From positions 3,507 to 67,506 of the forward strand of contig NZ_BAAAEP010000025.1 of NCBI RefSeq assembly GCF_039523075.1: 64,000 nucleotides of DNA. The letters are read 5' to 3'. Below the pieces are notes generated by a model. The model was not told where the DNA came from. It saw only the letters and a list, made by a program, of their open reading frames with translations, and searched no databases. Shown here one piece after another: positions 8,816-19,531 of this stretch; position 1 is the stretch's first letter; each line of letters opens with the position of its first letter. Both the position numbers and the translations under genes were made by a program. The stretch comes from Caenispirillum bisanense (GTDB lineage Bacteria > Pseudomonadota > Alphaproteobacteria > Rhodospirillales > Rhodospirillaceae).

Positions 8816-9724
8816 TCACCGGCTGAGCGGGGCCGCCGGCCATAGCCAGGCGGCCCCGCGCACGCCGCTGGAATCCCCATGCACCGGCGGCCGCACGGCG
8901 GTGCGCACGGTGTCGCTGAACACCCACCGCGGCAGCGCCGCCGGCAGGCGGTCGTAGAGCACCGTCAGGTTGGACAGGCCGCCGCCGAGCACGATCACCT
9001 CCGGGTCCAGCACGTTGATCACCGTCGCCAGCGCCCGCGCCAGCCGGTCGACGTAGCGGTCGAGCGCTGCCGTCGCCGCCGGATCGCCCGCCGATGCGGC
9101 GGCGGTGATCTCCGCCCCCGTCAGGCCGCCGCCGTGGTCGGCGGTCAGGCCCGGTCCTGACAGGAAGGTCTCGATGCAGCCGTGCTTGCCGCAGTAGCAG
9201 GCCGGGCCCGGCCGTTCGGCCTCGGTCGGCCACGGCAGCGGGTTGTGGCCCCATTCGCCGGCGATGGCGTTGGGGCCGGACACCGGACGGCCGCCGATGA
9301 CGATGCCGCCGCCGACGCCGGTGCCGAGGATGACGCCGAACACGCTGGCGGCGCCCGCCCCGGCGCCGTCCGTGGCTTCCGACAGGGCGAAGCAGTCGGC
9401 GTCGTTGGCGAGCCGCACCGGCCGCCCCAGCGCCGCCTCCAGGTCGCGGTCCAGCGGCCGGCCGATCAGGCAGGTGGAGTTGGCGTTCTTCACCAGGCCG
9501 CTGGCCGGCGAGAGCGCCCCCGGAATGCCGACGCCGACGCTGGCGGCGCCGGCGGGCCAGGCGGCCTCCTGCTCCACCGCCGCCACCAGGGCGGCGACGG
9601 CGCCCACCGTGGCGGCGTAGTCGCCGGCCGGGGTGGCGACGCGGCGGCGGGCGAGGGGGGTGCCGTCTTCGGCCAGGGCGAGGCACTCGATCTTGGTGCC
9701 GCCGAGATCCACACCGAGTCGCAC
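8816..9724 (-). CDS. mak: ROK-family fructokinase
   Basis: A 302-residue ROK sugar kinase very close in motifs to E. coli Mak, which phosphorylates fructose (also mannose and other hexoses). DLGGTK at 6-11 binds ATP phosphates, Asp108 (ANDAD) is the catalytic base, and His160 (GEWGHNPLPW), Cys176, Cys178 and Cys183 (CYCGKHGC) form the zinc site. The C-terminus HGDSSGVRGAAWLWP also matches Mak. GTG at 9724 is chosen because AGGAGG sits 7 bases upstream; the frame stays open to an ATG at 9766. Its stop is 9 bases past the eipB stop (convergent). Confidence 0.88.
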   Translation of the reverse strand: MRLGVDLGGTKIECLALAEDGTPLARRRVATPAGDYAATVGAVAALVAAVEQEAAWPAGAASVGVGIPGALSPASGLVKNANSTCLIGRPLDRDLEAALGRPVRLANDADCFALSEATDGAGAGAASVFGVILGTGVGGGIVIGGRPVSGPNAIAGEWGHNPLPWPTEAERPGPACYCGKHGCIETFLSGPGLTADHGGGLTGAEITAAASAGDPAATAALDRYVDRLARALATVINVLDPEVIVLGGGLSNLTVLYDRLPAALPRWVFSDTVRTAVRPPVHGDSSGVRGAAWLWPAAPLSR

Positions 9725-9822
9725 TGCTCCGCCTCCTGCCGCTGTGGTGTACCGTCGTTGCGGCATCCTAGGGCGGAGAACGGCCCTTGCGAAGTGGCGC
9801 CGGTGCGTGTCATCCCTGAGGC

Positions 9823-10890
9823 ATGACCAGCACCCAGCCTCCGCCCCGTTCCGCCGCCGGCGGCGCCCTGCGCCACCCGGTGACCACGCCGCCGGATCGC
9901 GGCCAGCTTCTGCCCATCGCCGACGGGGTGCTGTGGCTGCGCATGCCGCTGCCCTTCGCCCTCGACCACATCAACCTGTGGCTGGTGGAGGATCACGGCG
10001 GCTGGGCCATCGTCGACACCGGCGTCGCCTCCACCCTGACGCGCGAGCTGTGGGAGACGGTGTTCCGCCACCCGCGCCTGGGCGGGCGACCCATCACCCG
10101 GCTGTTCTGCACCCACTTCCACCCCGACCACATGGGCCTCGCCGGCTGGCTGTCCGAGCGGCTGGAGGTGGAACTGTGGACGACCCTGGGCGAATGGGCG
10201 ACCGGCCTATTCCTGTCGCTCGACACCTCCGCCGAGATGACGGCCAGCGCCGTCGCCTTCTACCGCCGCGCCGGCTTCAGCCCGGAGCTGCTGGACAAGG
10301 TGCGGGCGCGCGGCAATGCCTATGCCGGCCGGGTGGCGCCGCTGCCGCGCCGCTATCGCCGCATCGCCGATGGCGACCGGCTGGACATCGGTGGCCGCGC
10401 GTGGCGGGTGATGGTGGGGCAGGGGCACGCGCCGGAGCTGGCGCAGCTGGTGTGCGACGAGGACGGGCTGCTGATCGCCGGCGACCAGATCCTGCCGCGC
10501 ATCAGCCCCAACGTTTCCCTGTGGCCGAACGAGCCGGAGGCCGATCCGCTGGCGCTGTTCCTGGCGTCGCTGCGGCGGTTCGAGACCCTGCGCCCCGACA
10601 CGCTGGTACTGCCGAGCCACGGCCTGCCCTTCGTCGGCCTGCATGCGCGGGCGGCGGAGCTGGCCGCCCACCACGCCGACCGGCTGGCCGACACCCGCGC
10701 CGCCTGCGCGGTGGCGGAAGGGCGCACGGCGGCGGAGCTGATCCCGGTGCTGTTCCCGCGGCCGCTGGACGACCATCAGCTGTTCTTCGCCATCGGCGAG
10801 GTGCTGGCCCACGTCCGCCGCCTGGAAGTGGAGGGCGGGCTGGAGCGGCTGAGCGAACCGGCCGGCGCCGACCGCTACCGCAGCCGCTGA
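9823..10890 (+). CDS. MBL-fold metallo-hydrolase
   Basis: A 355-residue metallo-beta-lactamase-fold protein. The metal motif is HFHPDHMG (His98, His100, Asp102, His103), after IVDTG at 63-67. Further ligands are likely in GQGHAPEL, IAGDQIL and LPSHGLPF. The C-terminal ~80 residues (AACAVAEGRTAAELIPVLF...AIGEVLAHVRRLE) resemble the winged-helix tail of LACTB2-like hydrolases. The substrate cannot be named. It lacks the look of an ETHE1-type persulfide dioxygenase, although a sulfur-sensing type repressor gene lies nearby at 11153-11515. Confidence 0.8.
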   Translation: MTSTQPPPRSAAGGALRHPVTTPPDRGQLLPIADGVLWLRMPLPFALDHINLWLVEDHGGWAIVDTGVASTLTRELWETVFRHPRLGGRPITRLFCTHFHPDHMGLAGWLSERLEVELWTTLGEWATGLFLSLDTSAEMTASAVAFYRRAGFSPELLDKVRARGNAYAGRVAPLPRRYRRIADGDRLDIGGRAWRVMVGQGHAPELAQLVCDEDGLLIAGDQILPRISPNVSLWPNEPEADPLALFLASLRRFETLRPDTLVLPSHGLPFVGLHARAAELAAHHADRLADTRAACAVAEGRTAAELIPVLFPRPLDDHQLFFAIGEVLAHVRRLEVEGGLERLSEPAGADRYRSR

Positions 10891-11021
10891 GGCCGCCGGG
10901 CGGCACGGGCCGGCCTCGGGGCGTTTACCCGACCGGATAAGAGGTATGCTTCGGCGCCGGCAACCGGGCGCGCGGGCGGCCGTTGGTCAGCCATCAGCGC
11001 AACAGCCGCGACCGCTCCGTC

Positions 11022-11204
11022 ATGCTCCGCCGCCGCCCTCGCACCGCCACAGCCGCCCCCGTCCGCCTCGCCCTCATCATCGTGGCGGCGGCGCTGGTGG
11101 CGGTGGCGCAGGCGGTGCTGATCGTTCCGGTGGCCTATGACGAGCGGCCGGCTTACTCGCCGGCGACGGCCACCCGGCAGGGCGGGGCCTCGCCCTCGCA
11201 GTAA
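11022..11204 (+). CDS. Possible small single-pass membrane protein
   Basis: A 60-residue frame with a basic N-terminus (MLRRRPRTATAAP) and one hydrophobic helix, then a short polar tail. An in-frame start at 10983 is also possible. Its last 52 bases overlap the 3' end of the arsR-like gene on the other strand, and no clear ribosome site was found. Unrecognised and doubtful; listed because the basic-hydrophobic architecture is coherent. Confidence 0.25.
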   Translation: MLRRRPRTATAAPVRLALIIVAAALVAVAQAVLIVPVAYDERPAYSPATATRQGGASPSQ

Positions 11205-11515
11205 AGGCTGTAGAGGGTGGCGATGACGGCGCTCGCTTCCTCGCCCTTCAGGGAATAGTAGATCGTCTGGGCGCTGCGGCGGGTCTTCACCAGATCGTCG
11301 CGGCGCAGCCGCGCCAGGTGCTGGCTGAGCGCCGACTGGCTGAGGCCGACGATGCGCTCCAGCTGCCCGACCGACTTCTCCCCATGCAGCAGCTGGCACA
11401 GCACCATCAGGCGGTGTTCGTTGCTCATGGCCTTGAGCAGCGCGCTGGCGCGGCGGGCATTTTCCTGAAGCTGCTGAAGGTCCAGCGCCTGATCGTCGGG
11501 CATGATGCGTTCCAC
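11153..11515 (-). CDS. ArsR/SmtB-family repressor with SqrR/BigR-type cysteine pair
   Basis: A 120-residue winged-helix repressor (ALLKAMSNEHRLMVL, LSQSALSQHLARLRRD). It has no classic arsenic or zinc site. Instead Cys40 (MVLCQLL) and Cys106 (SLYCEGE) are 66 residues apart, the spacing of the paired cysteines in SqrR, BigR and HlyU, which sense persulfides. Sulfur sensing here is therefore an inference. A third cysteine, Cys113, follows. GTG at 11515 is preferred because GAGGGGGGA lies about 8 bases upstream. Divergent from the HDAC-like gene. Confidence 0.85.
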   Translation of the reverse strand: MERIMPDDQALDLQQLQENARRASALLKAMSNEHRLMVLCQLLHGEKSVGQLERIVGLSQSALSQHLARLRRDDLVKTRRSAQTIYYSLKGEEASAVIATLYSLYCEGEAPPCRVAVAGE

Positions 11516-11529
11516 GGTTTAAGTCCCCC

Positions 11530-11543
11530 CTCGGGTACCCGAG
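11530..11543. promoter_or_regulatory. Perfect 14-bp palindrome, candidate operator
   Basis: CTCGGGTACCCGAG is its own reverse complement. It sits 15 bases upstream of the ArsR-type start codon, inside the region divergent with the deacylase gene, where an autoregulatory operator would be expected. It partly overlaps the ribosome-site side of the repressor gene. Function is inferred from position. Confidence 0.4.
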
Positions 11544-11743
11544 TGTATGCCGTTTGTCGGATATGAGCAAATGGGCGCGTGTGGGCAAGGGGTTATGCGA
11601 CCGGATCGGGCTCGCGCTGCCCCCTCCGGCGACCCATATCTGTCGTAAAGACAGGTTGCTCCCTGACCCGAGTGGTGACAAATTTCGGCAATGTCAGGGC
11701 GCGGGTAAGGGAATTGCCCGCGGGTGGGAAGGACCGACAGTTT

Positions 11744-12673
<930 letters not shown>

Positions 12674-12794
12674 GCGGCGGCGGCGGGCGGCCGTCCGGCG
12701 CACGGCGGAAGGCGGGGCGCTTGCGCCTTGCCTTGGGGTGGGGGGAGGCTTAGACTTCGGCCCCTCCCTCAGCAGTCCTGGACCCGATCGACGC

Positions 12795-13049
12795 ATGGCC
12801 GACGCACCTGTTCCCGCCGATATCGCTGCGCTGTCCTTCGAAGACGCCCTGGCGGCGCTGGAGGAAATCGTCCGTTCGCTGGAAGGCGGGCGGGTGAAGC
12901 TCGATGATGCGGTGGATGCCTACGAGCGCGGCGTCGCCCTGCGTCAGCACTGCGAACGCAAGCTGGCGGAAGCCCGCCAGCGGGTGGAGAAAATCTCCCT
13001 CGGCGCCGACGGCCGCCCGACCGGCGCCGTCCCGTTCGAGGCCGGCTGA
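12795..13049 (+). CDS. xseB: Exodeoxyribonuclease VII small subunit
   Basis: An 84-residue subunit that joins XseA to form ExoVII, which degrades single-stranded DNA. The family core is LSFEDALAALEEIVRSLEGG and VDAYERGVALRQHCERKL, a helical hairpin, and the length is usual. Start chosen at the ATG at 12795 (MADAPVPADI). It heads the conserved xseB-ispA-dxs-tlyA cluster. Confidence 0.93.
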   Translation: MADAPVPADIAALSFEDALAALEEIVRSLEGGRVKLDDAVDAYERGVALRQHCERKLAEARQRVEKISLGADGRPTGAVPFEAG

Positions 13050-13136
13050 GCGGCGGCCGTCGCCGTTGCCGCCGTCGCCATCCCCGGTCCGCCGTCCGAT
13101 CCCGTTGCCCGCCGCCTGCCTGGAGATCCGCCCCAC

Positions 13137-14039
13137 ATGAGCCGCCTTCGCGAGTTGATGGCCGAGCGTGCCAGTGCCGTGGAAGAGGAACTCGCCCGCC
13201 TGCTGCCGGTGGACGATCTGCCGGAACGCCGGCTGTGGGAAGCCATGCGCTACGCCTGCCTGAACGGCGGCAAGCGGCTACGGCCGTTCCTGGTCACCGC
13301 CACCGCCGACATGTTCCGGGTGTCGTCGGCCGCCTCGCTGCGGGTGGCGGCGGCGGTGGAGATGCTGCACTGCTACAGCCTGGTGCACGACGACCTGCCG
13401 GCCATGGACGACGACGACCTGCGCCGCGGCCGGCCCACCGTCCACCGCCGGTTCGACGAAGCCACCGCCATCCTGGCCGGCGACGGCCTGCTCACCCGCG
13501 CCTTCGAGGTGCTGGCCGATGTGGGCGCCCACCCCGATCCGGCGGTGCGGACGGAACTGGTGATGGAACTGGCGCGCGCCGCCGGGGCCGGCGGCATGGT
13601 CGGCGGCCAGATGGTCGACCTGCTGGCCGAGCGTCAGGACGGCTTCGGCCCGGCCATGGACGTCGCCGCCGTCACCCGCATGCACCAGTTGAAGACCGGC
13701 GGCCTGATCGGCTTCTCGTGCTGCGCCGGGGCCATCCTCGGCAAGGCCAGCCTGCCGCTGCGGCAGGCGCTGTCGAAATACGCCCACGACCTCGGCCTTG
13801 CCTTCCAGATCGTCGACGACCTGCTCGACGTGGAAGGCGATACCGCCGAACTGGGCAAGACCGCCGGCAAGGATGCCGCCGCCGGAAAACAGACCTTTGT
13901 TACCCTGCTTGGTGTCGAGCGCGCCCGCACCCATGCTGACATGCTGGTGCAGCAGGCCGTGACCCACCTCAAGCCGTTCGACGGTGAGGCCGACCTGCTG
14001 CGCGAGGTTGCGCAGTTCGTCCTGACGCGCCGCGCCTGA
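13137..14039 (+). CDS. ispA: Polyprenyl (farnesyl) diphosphate synthase
   Basis: A 300-residue short-chain trans-prenyltransferase that condenses IPP with DMAPP/GPP. The first Asp-rich motif is DDLPAMD (from Asp85) and the second is DDLLD near residue 223, with GGKRLRP for IPP binding at about 44-50. The cluster with dxs supports FPP synthesis for ubiquinone, undecaprenyl phosphate and hopanoids. Product length (C15 or C20) cannot be settled by eye. Confidence 0.94.
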   Translation: MSRLRELMAERASAVEEELARLLPVDDLPERRLWEAMRYACLNGGKRLRPFLVTATADMFRVSSAASLRVAAAVEMLHCYSLVHDDLPAMDDDDLRRGRPTVHRRFDEATAILAGDGLLTRAFEVLADVGAHPDPAVRTELVMELARAAGAGGMVGGQMVDLLAERQDGFGPAMDVAAVTRMHQLKTGGLIGFSCCAGAILGKASLPLRQALSKYAHDLGLAFQIVDDLLDVEGDTAELGKTAGKDAAAGKQTFVTLLGVERARTHADMLVQQAVTHLKPFDGEADLLREVAQFVLTRRA

Positions 14040-14067
14040 CCGTCCGTTGCCGCCAAAGGAACATACC

Positions 14068-15987
14068 TTGACCCAGCGCCCCGCTACCCCGCTCCTTGAT
14101 ACCGTGTCCGGCCCCGCCGACCTGCGCGGCCTGCCCCTCGACCGGCTGAAGGAGCTGGCCGAGGAAGTGCGCGCGGACCTGATCGATGCGGTGTCGCGCA
14201 CCGGCGGCCACCTGGGTGCCGGCCTCGGCGTGGTGGAACTGACGGTGGCGCTGCACCATGTGTTCGAAACCCCGCGCGACCGCCTGATCTGGGACGTCGG
14301 CCACCAGTGCTACCCCCACAAGATCCTCACTGGCCGCCGCGAGTCCCTGCGCACCATCCGCCAGCCGGGCGGCATCTCCGGCTTCACCCTGCGCAGCGAG
14401 AGCGAGTACGACCCCTTCGGCGCCGGCCACAGCTCCACCTCCATCTCCGCCGGGCTCGGCATGAAGGTGGCGTGCGACCTGCTGGGCGATGACCGTCATG
14501 TGGTCTGCGTCATCGGCGACGGCGCCATGTCGGCCGGCATGGCCTACGAGGCGATGAACAACGCCGGCGCCATGAACTCCAAGCTCATCGTCATCCTCAA
14601 CGACAACGACATGAGCATCGCGCCGCCGGTGGGGGCCATGTCGGCCTATCTGTCCAAGGTGCTGTCGTCCAAGCCGTGGCTGTCGGCGCGCAACATCGCC
14701 AAGGAGATGGCCGCCCGCTTCCCCGGTCCGCTGGAACGCGCCGCCAAGCGGGCGGAGGAATACGCCCGCGGCCTGATGACCGGCGGCACCCTGTTCGAGG
14801 AACTGGGCTTCTATTACGTCGGCCCCATCGACGGCCACAAGATGGACCATCTGGTGCCGGTGCTGAAGAACGTGCGCGACACCAACCACACCGGTCCGGT
14901 GCTGATCCACGTCGTCACCCAGAAGGGCCGCGGCTATCCCCCCGCCGAGGCGGCGGCCGACAAGTACCACGGGGTGTCGAAGTTCGACGTGGTGACCGGC
15001 GCCCAGGCGGCGTCGAAGCCGAACGCGCCGAGCTACACCAGCGTCTTCGCCAAGGCCCTGGTGGCGGAGGCGCGGCGCGATGACCGGGTGGTCGCCATCA
15101 CCGCCGCCATGCCGGGCGGCACCGGCCTCGACGTGTTCGGCGACGAGTTCCCCGGCCGCACCTTTGACGTCGGCATCGCCGAGCAGCACGCCGTCACCTT
15201 CGCCGCCGGACTGGCGTGCGAGGGCTTCAAGCCGTTCTGCGCCATCTATTCGACCTTCCTGCAGCGGGCCTTCGATCAGGTGGTCCACGACGTGGCGATC
15301 CAGAACCTGCCGGTGCGATTCGCCATCGACCGCGCCGGCTTCGTCGGCGCCGACGGGGCGACCCACCAGGGCGTGTTCGACATCGCCTATCTCAGCTGCC
15401 TGCCCAACATGGTGGTCATGTGTCCGTCCGACGAGGCGGAACTGGTCCATGCCGTCGCCACCGCCGCCGCCTATGGCGACGGTCCCTTCGCCTTCCGCTA
15501 CCCGCGCGGCGAGGGTGTCGGCGCCGCCCTGCCGGAGGCCGGCGAGCCGGTGCCGGTGGGCAAGGGGCGGGTGGTGCGCGAGGGCGCCTCGGTGGCGCTG
15601 CTATCCCTCGGCCCGCGCCTCGCCCACTGCCTGAAGGCGGCGGAAGACCTGGCGGCGCGCGGTCTGCCCGCCACCGTCGCCGACATGCGCTTCGCCAAGC
15701 CCATCGACACCGATCTGGTCCGCCGGCTGGCCGCCAGCCACGAGGTGCTCATCACCATCGAGGAAGGCTCGCGCGGCGGTTTCGGCGCCCATGTGCTGCA
15801 GTTCCTGGCCGACGAGGGCCTGCTGGACCACGGCCTGAAGGTCCGCACCCTGGCCATTCCCGACCACTTCTTCGAGCACGACAAGCCGGAAACCCAGTAC
15901 GCCCAGGCCCGCCTGACCGACGCCGACGTGGTGGCGACGGCGCTGAAGGCGCTCGGCCGCGGCAGTGAAGGCGCGGTGCGGGCGTAA
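14068..15987 (+). CDS. dxs: 1-deoxy-D-xylulose-5-phosphate synthase
   Basis: A 639-residue thiamine-diphosphate enzyme that condenses pyruvate with glyceraldehyde 3-phosphate, the first step of the MEP isoprenoid pathway. The TPP/Mg motif is GDGAMSAG...NDNDMSI, with GGHLGAGLGVVELTVALH upstream and DRAGFVGADGATHQG in the central domain. No ATG exists at the N-terminus; the TTG at 14068 follows AAAGGA and begins TQRPATPLL, while another TTG at 14047 is less well placed. It follows ispA after 28 bases. Confidence 0.96.
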   Translation: MTQRPATPLLDTVSGPADLRGLPLDRLKELAEEVRADLIDAVSRTGGHLGAGLGVVELTVALHHVFETPRDRLIWDVGHQCYPHKILTGRRESLRTIRQPGGISGFTLRSESEYDPFGAGHSSTSISAGLGMKVACDLLGDDRHVVCVIGDGAMSAGMAYEAMNNAGAMNSKLIVILNDNDMSIAPPVGAMSAYLSKVLSSKPWLSARNIAKEMAARFPGPLERAAKRAEEYARGLMTGGTLFEELGFYYVGPIDGHKMDHLVPVLKNVRDTNHTGPVLIHVVTQKGRGYPPAEAAADKYHGVSKFDVVTGAQAASKPNAPSYTSVFAKALVAEARRDDRVVAITAAMPGGTGLDVFGDEFPGRTFDVGIAEQHAVTFAAGLACEGFKPFCAIYSTFLQRAFDQVVHDVAIQNLPVRFAIDRAGFVGADGATHQGVFDIAYLSCLPNMVVMCPSDEAELVHAVATAAAYGDGPFAFRYPRGEGVGAALPEAGEPVPVGKGRVVREGASVALLSLGPRLAHCLKAAEDLAARGLPATVADMRFAKPIDTDLVRRLAASHEVLITIEEGSRGGFGAHVLQFLADEGLLDHGLKVRTLAIPDHFFEHDKPETQYAQARLTDADVVATALKALGRGSEGAVRA

Positions 15988-15990
15988 GCC

Positions 15991-16770
<780 letters not shown>

Positions 16771-16877
16771 CCACCCCAATCTTGTAATCTGCCCGCAGGC
16801 GCCGGGCGTTACCCACGAGAGGGAGCAACACGGCCCGGCACGGCTCCGGCACGCGGATCGTCGGCGACGAGGAACCC

Positions 16878-17165
16878 ATGGTCGAAACAGCCATCACGGA
16901 CTCCGGGCCCACGTCGTGGGATCGCCGTATCGTGCGGACGGTTGCGGCGGGGCCTTATGTGGTGCGGGTCTACGACATGCCCTCGGAACAGCTGCAGCTG
17001 GTCACCTTCGAGTGCCTGCGCCATCCCCGCTGGCGCAAGTGGAAGGTCAGCCGCGACGACGCCTTCATCGCCGAAACGTTCTGGCGTTGGGCGCTGCACG
17101 CCCGCCTGTTCGGCCTGCTGCAGCCGGTGACCGAGTGGCTGCGGCCGCTGGGCTGGCGCTGGTAG
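16878..17165 (+). CDS. Conserved-looking hypothetical protein, 95 residues
   Basis: Family not recognised. The protein is rich in Trp and Arg in its C-terminal half (HPRWRKWKVSRDD, FWRWALHARLF, WLRPLGWRW) and has no signal peptide or clear membrane helix. The ATG follows GACGAGGAACCC, and codon third positions are strongly GC, as in neighbouring genes. It stands alone between tlyA and the convergent iron-ADH-like gene. Confidence 0.7.
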   Translation: MVETAITDSGPTSWDRRIVRTVAAGPYVVRVYDMPSEQLQLVTFECLRHPRWRKWKVSRDDAFIAETFWRWALHARLFGLLQPVTEWLRPLGWRW

Positions 17166-17207
17166 GCGCCGGGCCCGGCGGCGCGCGGCCGGTGGAGCGG
17201 CGGGCGA

Positions 17208-18368
17208 TCAGCCGAAGGACTGGCGGTAGAGCGCCTGGATCTGCTCCGCCGTCGGCAGGTGGGCGGGGTCGGGCACCAGGCCCGGCGGCACCGCCGCATC
17301 GGCCATGCCGGCCAGGGCCTCCATGAAGGCGTCCTCCGAGATGCCGAAGGCGCGCGGGCTCGGCACCTCCAGGTCGGTGCACAGGCGGCGCAGCCAGCCC
17401 ACCAGCTTGGCGCCGGCGACATCGTCGTCGTCCTGCTCGTGCGCCACGCCCATGGCGCGGGCCGCCTCGGCATAGCGCTCGGGCGCCGCCGCCAGGCTGA
17501 AGCTGGTGACGGCCGGCAGCAGCATGGCGCTGCCCAGCCCCTGCGGCACCCGGAAGAACAGCGCCATGGCCCGGCTCATGCCGTCCACCAGCCCGTGCGA
17601 GGCATCGGAATAGGCGAGGCCGGCCTCCATGGCGGCGGTCATCATGTCTTCGCGCGCGTGGGCATCGCCGGGCGACTTCACCACCCGCGGCAGCGCCTTG
17701 CCGATCAGCCGCAGGGCCGACAGCGCCAGGGCGTCGGACACCGGCGTGGCGCGGCGGCTGACGTAGGCTTCCAGGGCATGGGTGAGGGCGTTGAGGCCGC
17801 CGTCGATGGTCTGCCGGCGCGGCAGGTCGAGGGTCAGTTCCCAGTCGATGATGGCGCCTTCCGGCACGCAGCCGAGGCCGGCGAGGATCAGGCGTTCGCC
17901 GCTGCCCTGGTCGATGATGACGGCGAAGCGGCTGACTTCCGAGCCGGTGCCGGCGGTGGTGGGGATGCACAGCAGCGGCAGCACCCGCAGGTCGGCCGCC
18001 TGCGGCAGCGCCCAGCGCCGCAGCGGCCCGCCGCCGCCGTAGAGCAGCAGCATGGCCTTGGCGACATCCATCACCGAGCCGCCGCCGAAGGCGACCACGC
18101 CGTCGAAATCCCCCGCCTGCAGCACCGCCACGCCCCGCCGCACGGCCTCGTCGGTCGGCTCGCCGGCGCCGTCGTGGAAGACCTGCACGCAGGCGCCGGT
18201 GTCCTGCATGGGGGCCAGCACCCGCCGCAGCATGTCGCCGCCGGCCAGTGCCGGATCGGTGACCACCAGCGGCCGCCGCACTCCCATGCGGCCAAGAACC
18301 TCGGCGGCGCGCGCGGCCGTGCCGCCGCCCACCAGCATGAAGCGTGGACCCGTAAGTAAGCTGGACAT
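17208..18368 (-). CDS. Iron-type alcohol dehydrogenase homologue with altered metal site
   Basis: A 386-residue group III ADH fold. The NAD region (FGGGSVMDVAKA) and PTTAGTGSE motif are intact, so the family is clear. The metal site is not: where FucO-like enzymes have Asp (DALTHA) this protein has Asn (LNALTHALEAY); the later two metal histidines are replaced by Asp (GLVDGM) and Gln (VPQG), and the nearby active-site His is Arg. Only the THALEAY histidine remains. It may be metal-independent or non-catalytic. Start ATG follows GGAGGAAGGTTC. Confidence 0.85.
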   Translation of the reverse strand: MSSLLTGPRFMLVGGGTAARAAEVLGRMGVRRPLVVTDPALAGGDMLRRVLAPMQDTGACVQVFHDGAGEPTDEAVRRGVAVLQAGDFDGVVAFGGGSVMDVAKAMLLLYGGGGPLRRWALPQAADLRVLPLLCIPTTAGTGSEVSRFAVIIDQGSGERLILAGLGCVPEGAIIDWELTLDLPRRQTIDGGLNALTHALEAYVSRRATPVSDALALSALRLIGKALPRVVKSPGDAHAREDMMTAAMEAGLAYSDASHGLVDGMSRAMALFFRVPQGLGSAMLLPAVTSFSLAAAPERYAEAARAMGVAHEQDDDDVAGAKLVGWLRRLCTDLEVPSPRAFGISEDAFMEALAGMADAAVPPGLVPDPAHLPTAEQIQALYRQSFG

Positions 18369-18658
18369 GAACCTTCCTCCCGTGCAGATCGCCGCATCCC
18401 GATGCGCGACACCCGTCTTTCGCGGGCCCTTGTCTGTCCCAGGGAAAAGTCTACGCCCGAGTGCGGTGCAGCAGGTGTGCGAAAAAGGCATAGGCAGAGC
18501 GGGGGCTTGCGCCGTTCCGACATGGCGCCGGCGGGTGTCGACCGTCGGCGGCCGGGTGGCCCTTTTCAGCGGCCGGCGGCCCGTGCTAGGCAAGGCGGAC
18601 CACCGGCCGCGGGCGTCGCGCGCGGCCGTCTCCCCCGCGGCATACGGAAGCTTCCCCC

Positions 18659-19411
<753 letters not shown>

Positions 19412-19418
19412 GCGCACG

Positions 19419-19459
19419 AAAAAAATCGGCGTCCTCCTGGTAGGGCAGGAGGACGCCGA
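19419..19459 (-). terminator. Intrinsic terminator of the CoA-transferase gene
   Basis: A perfect 14-bp stem (19426-19439 with 19446-19459) and a 6-base loop, flanked on the left by seven A, which read as a T tract on the minus strand. It therefore fits the leftward gene ending at 19532. The rightward creatininase gene has no U tract after the stem. Confidence 0.85.
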
Positions 19460-19531
19460 AGGTGTGCGCGGATCGTCGCGCGGGGGGAGCCCTGGGAGGG
19501 AGTCAGGTCGGGCTCGAAAACCGGTCAGGTG

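Noticed and set aside
9823..11515. A sulfide-detoxification operon (persulfide dioxygenase plus SqrR-like repressor)
   Set aside because: The MBL protein is longer, has a LACTB2-like tail and does not look like ETHE1; no SQR or rhodanese is nearby.
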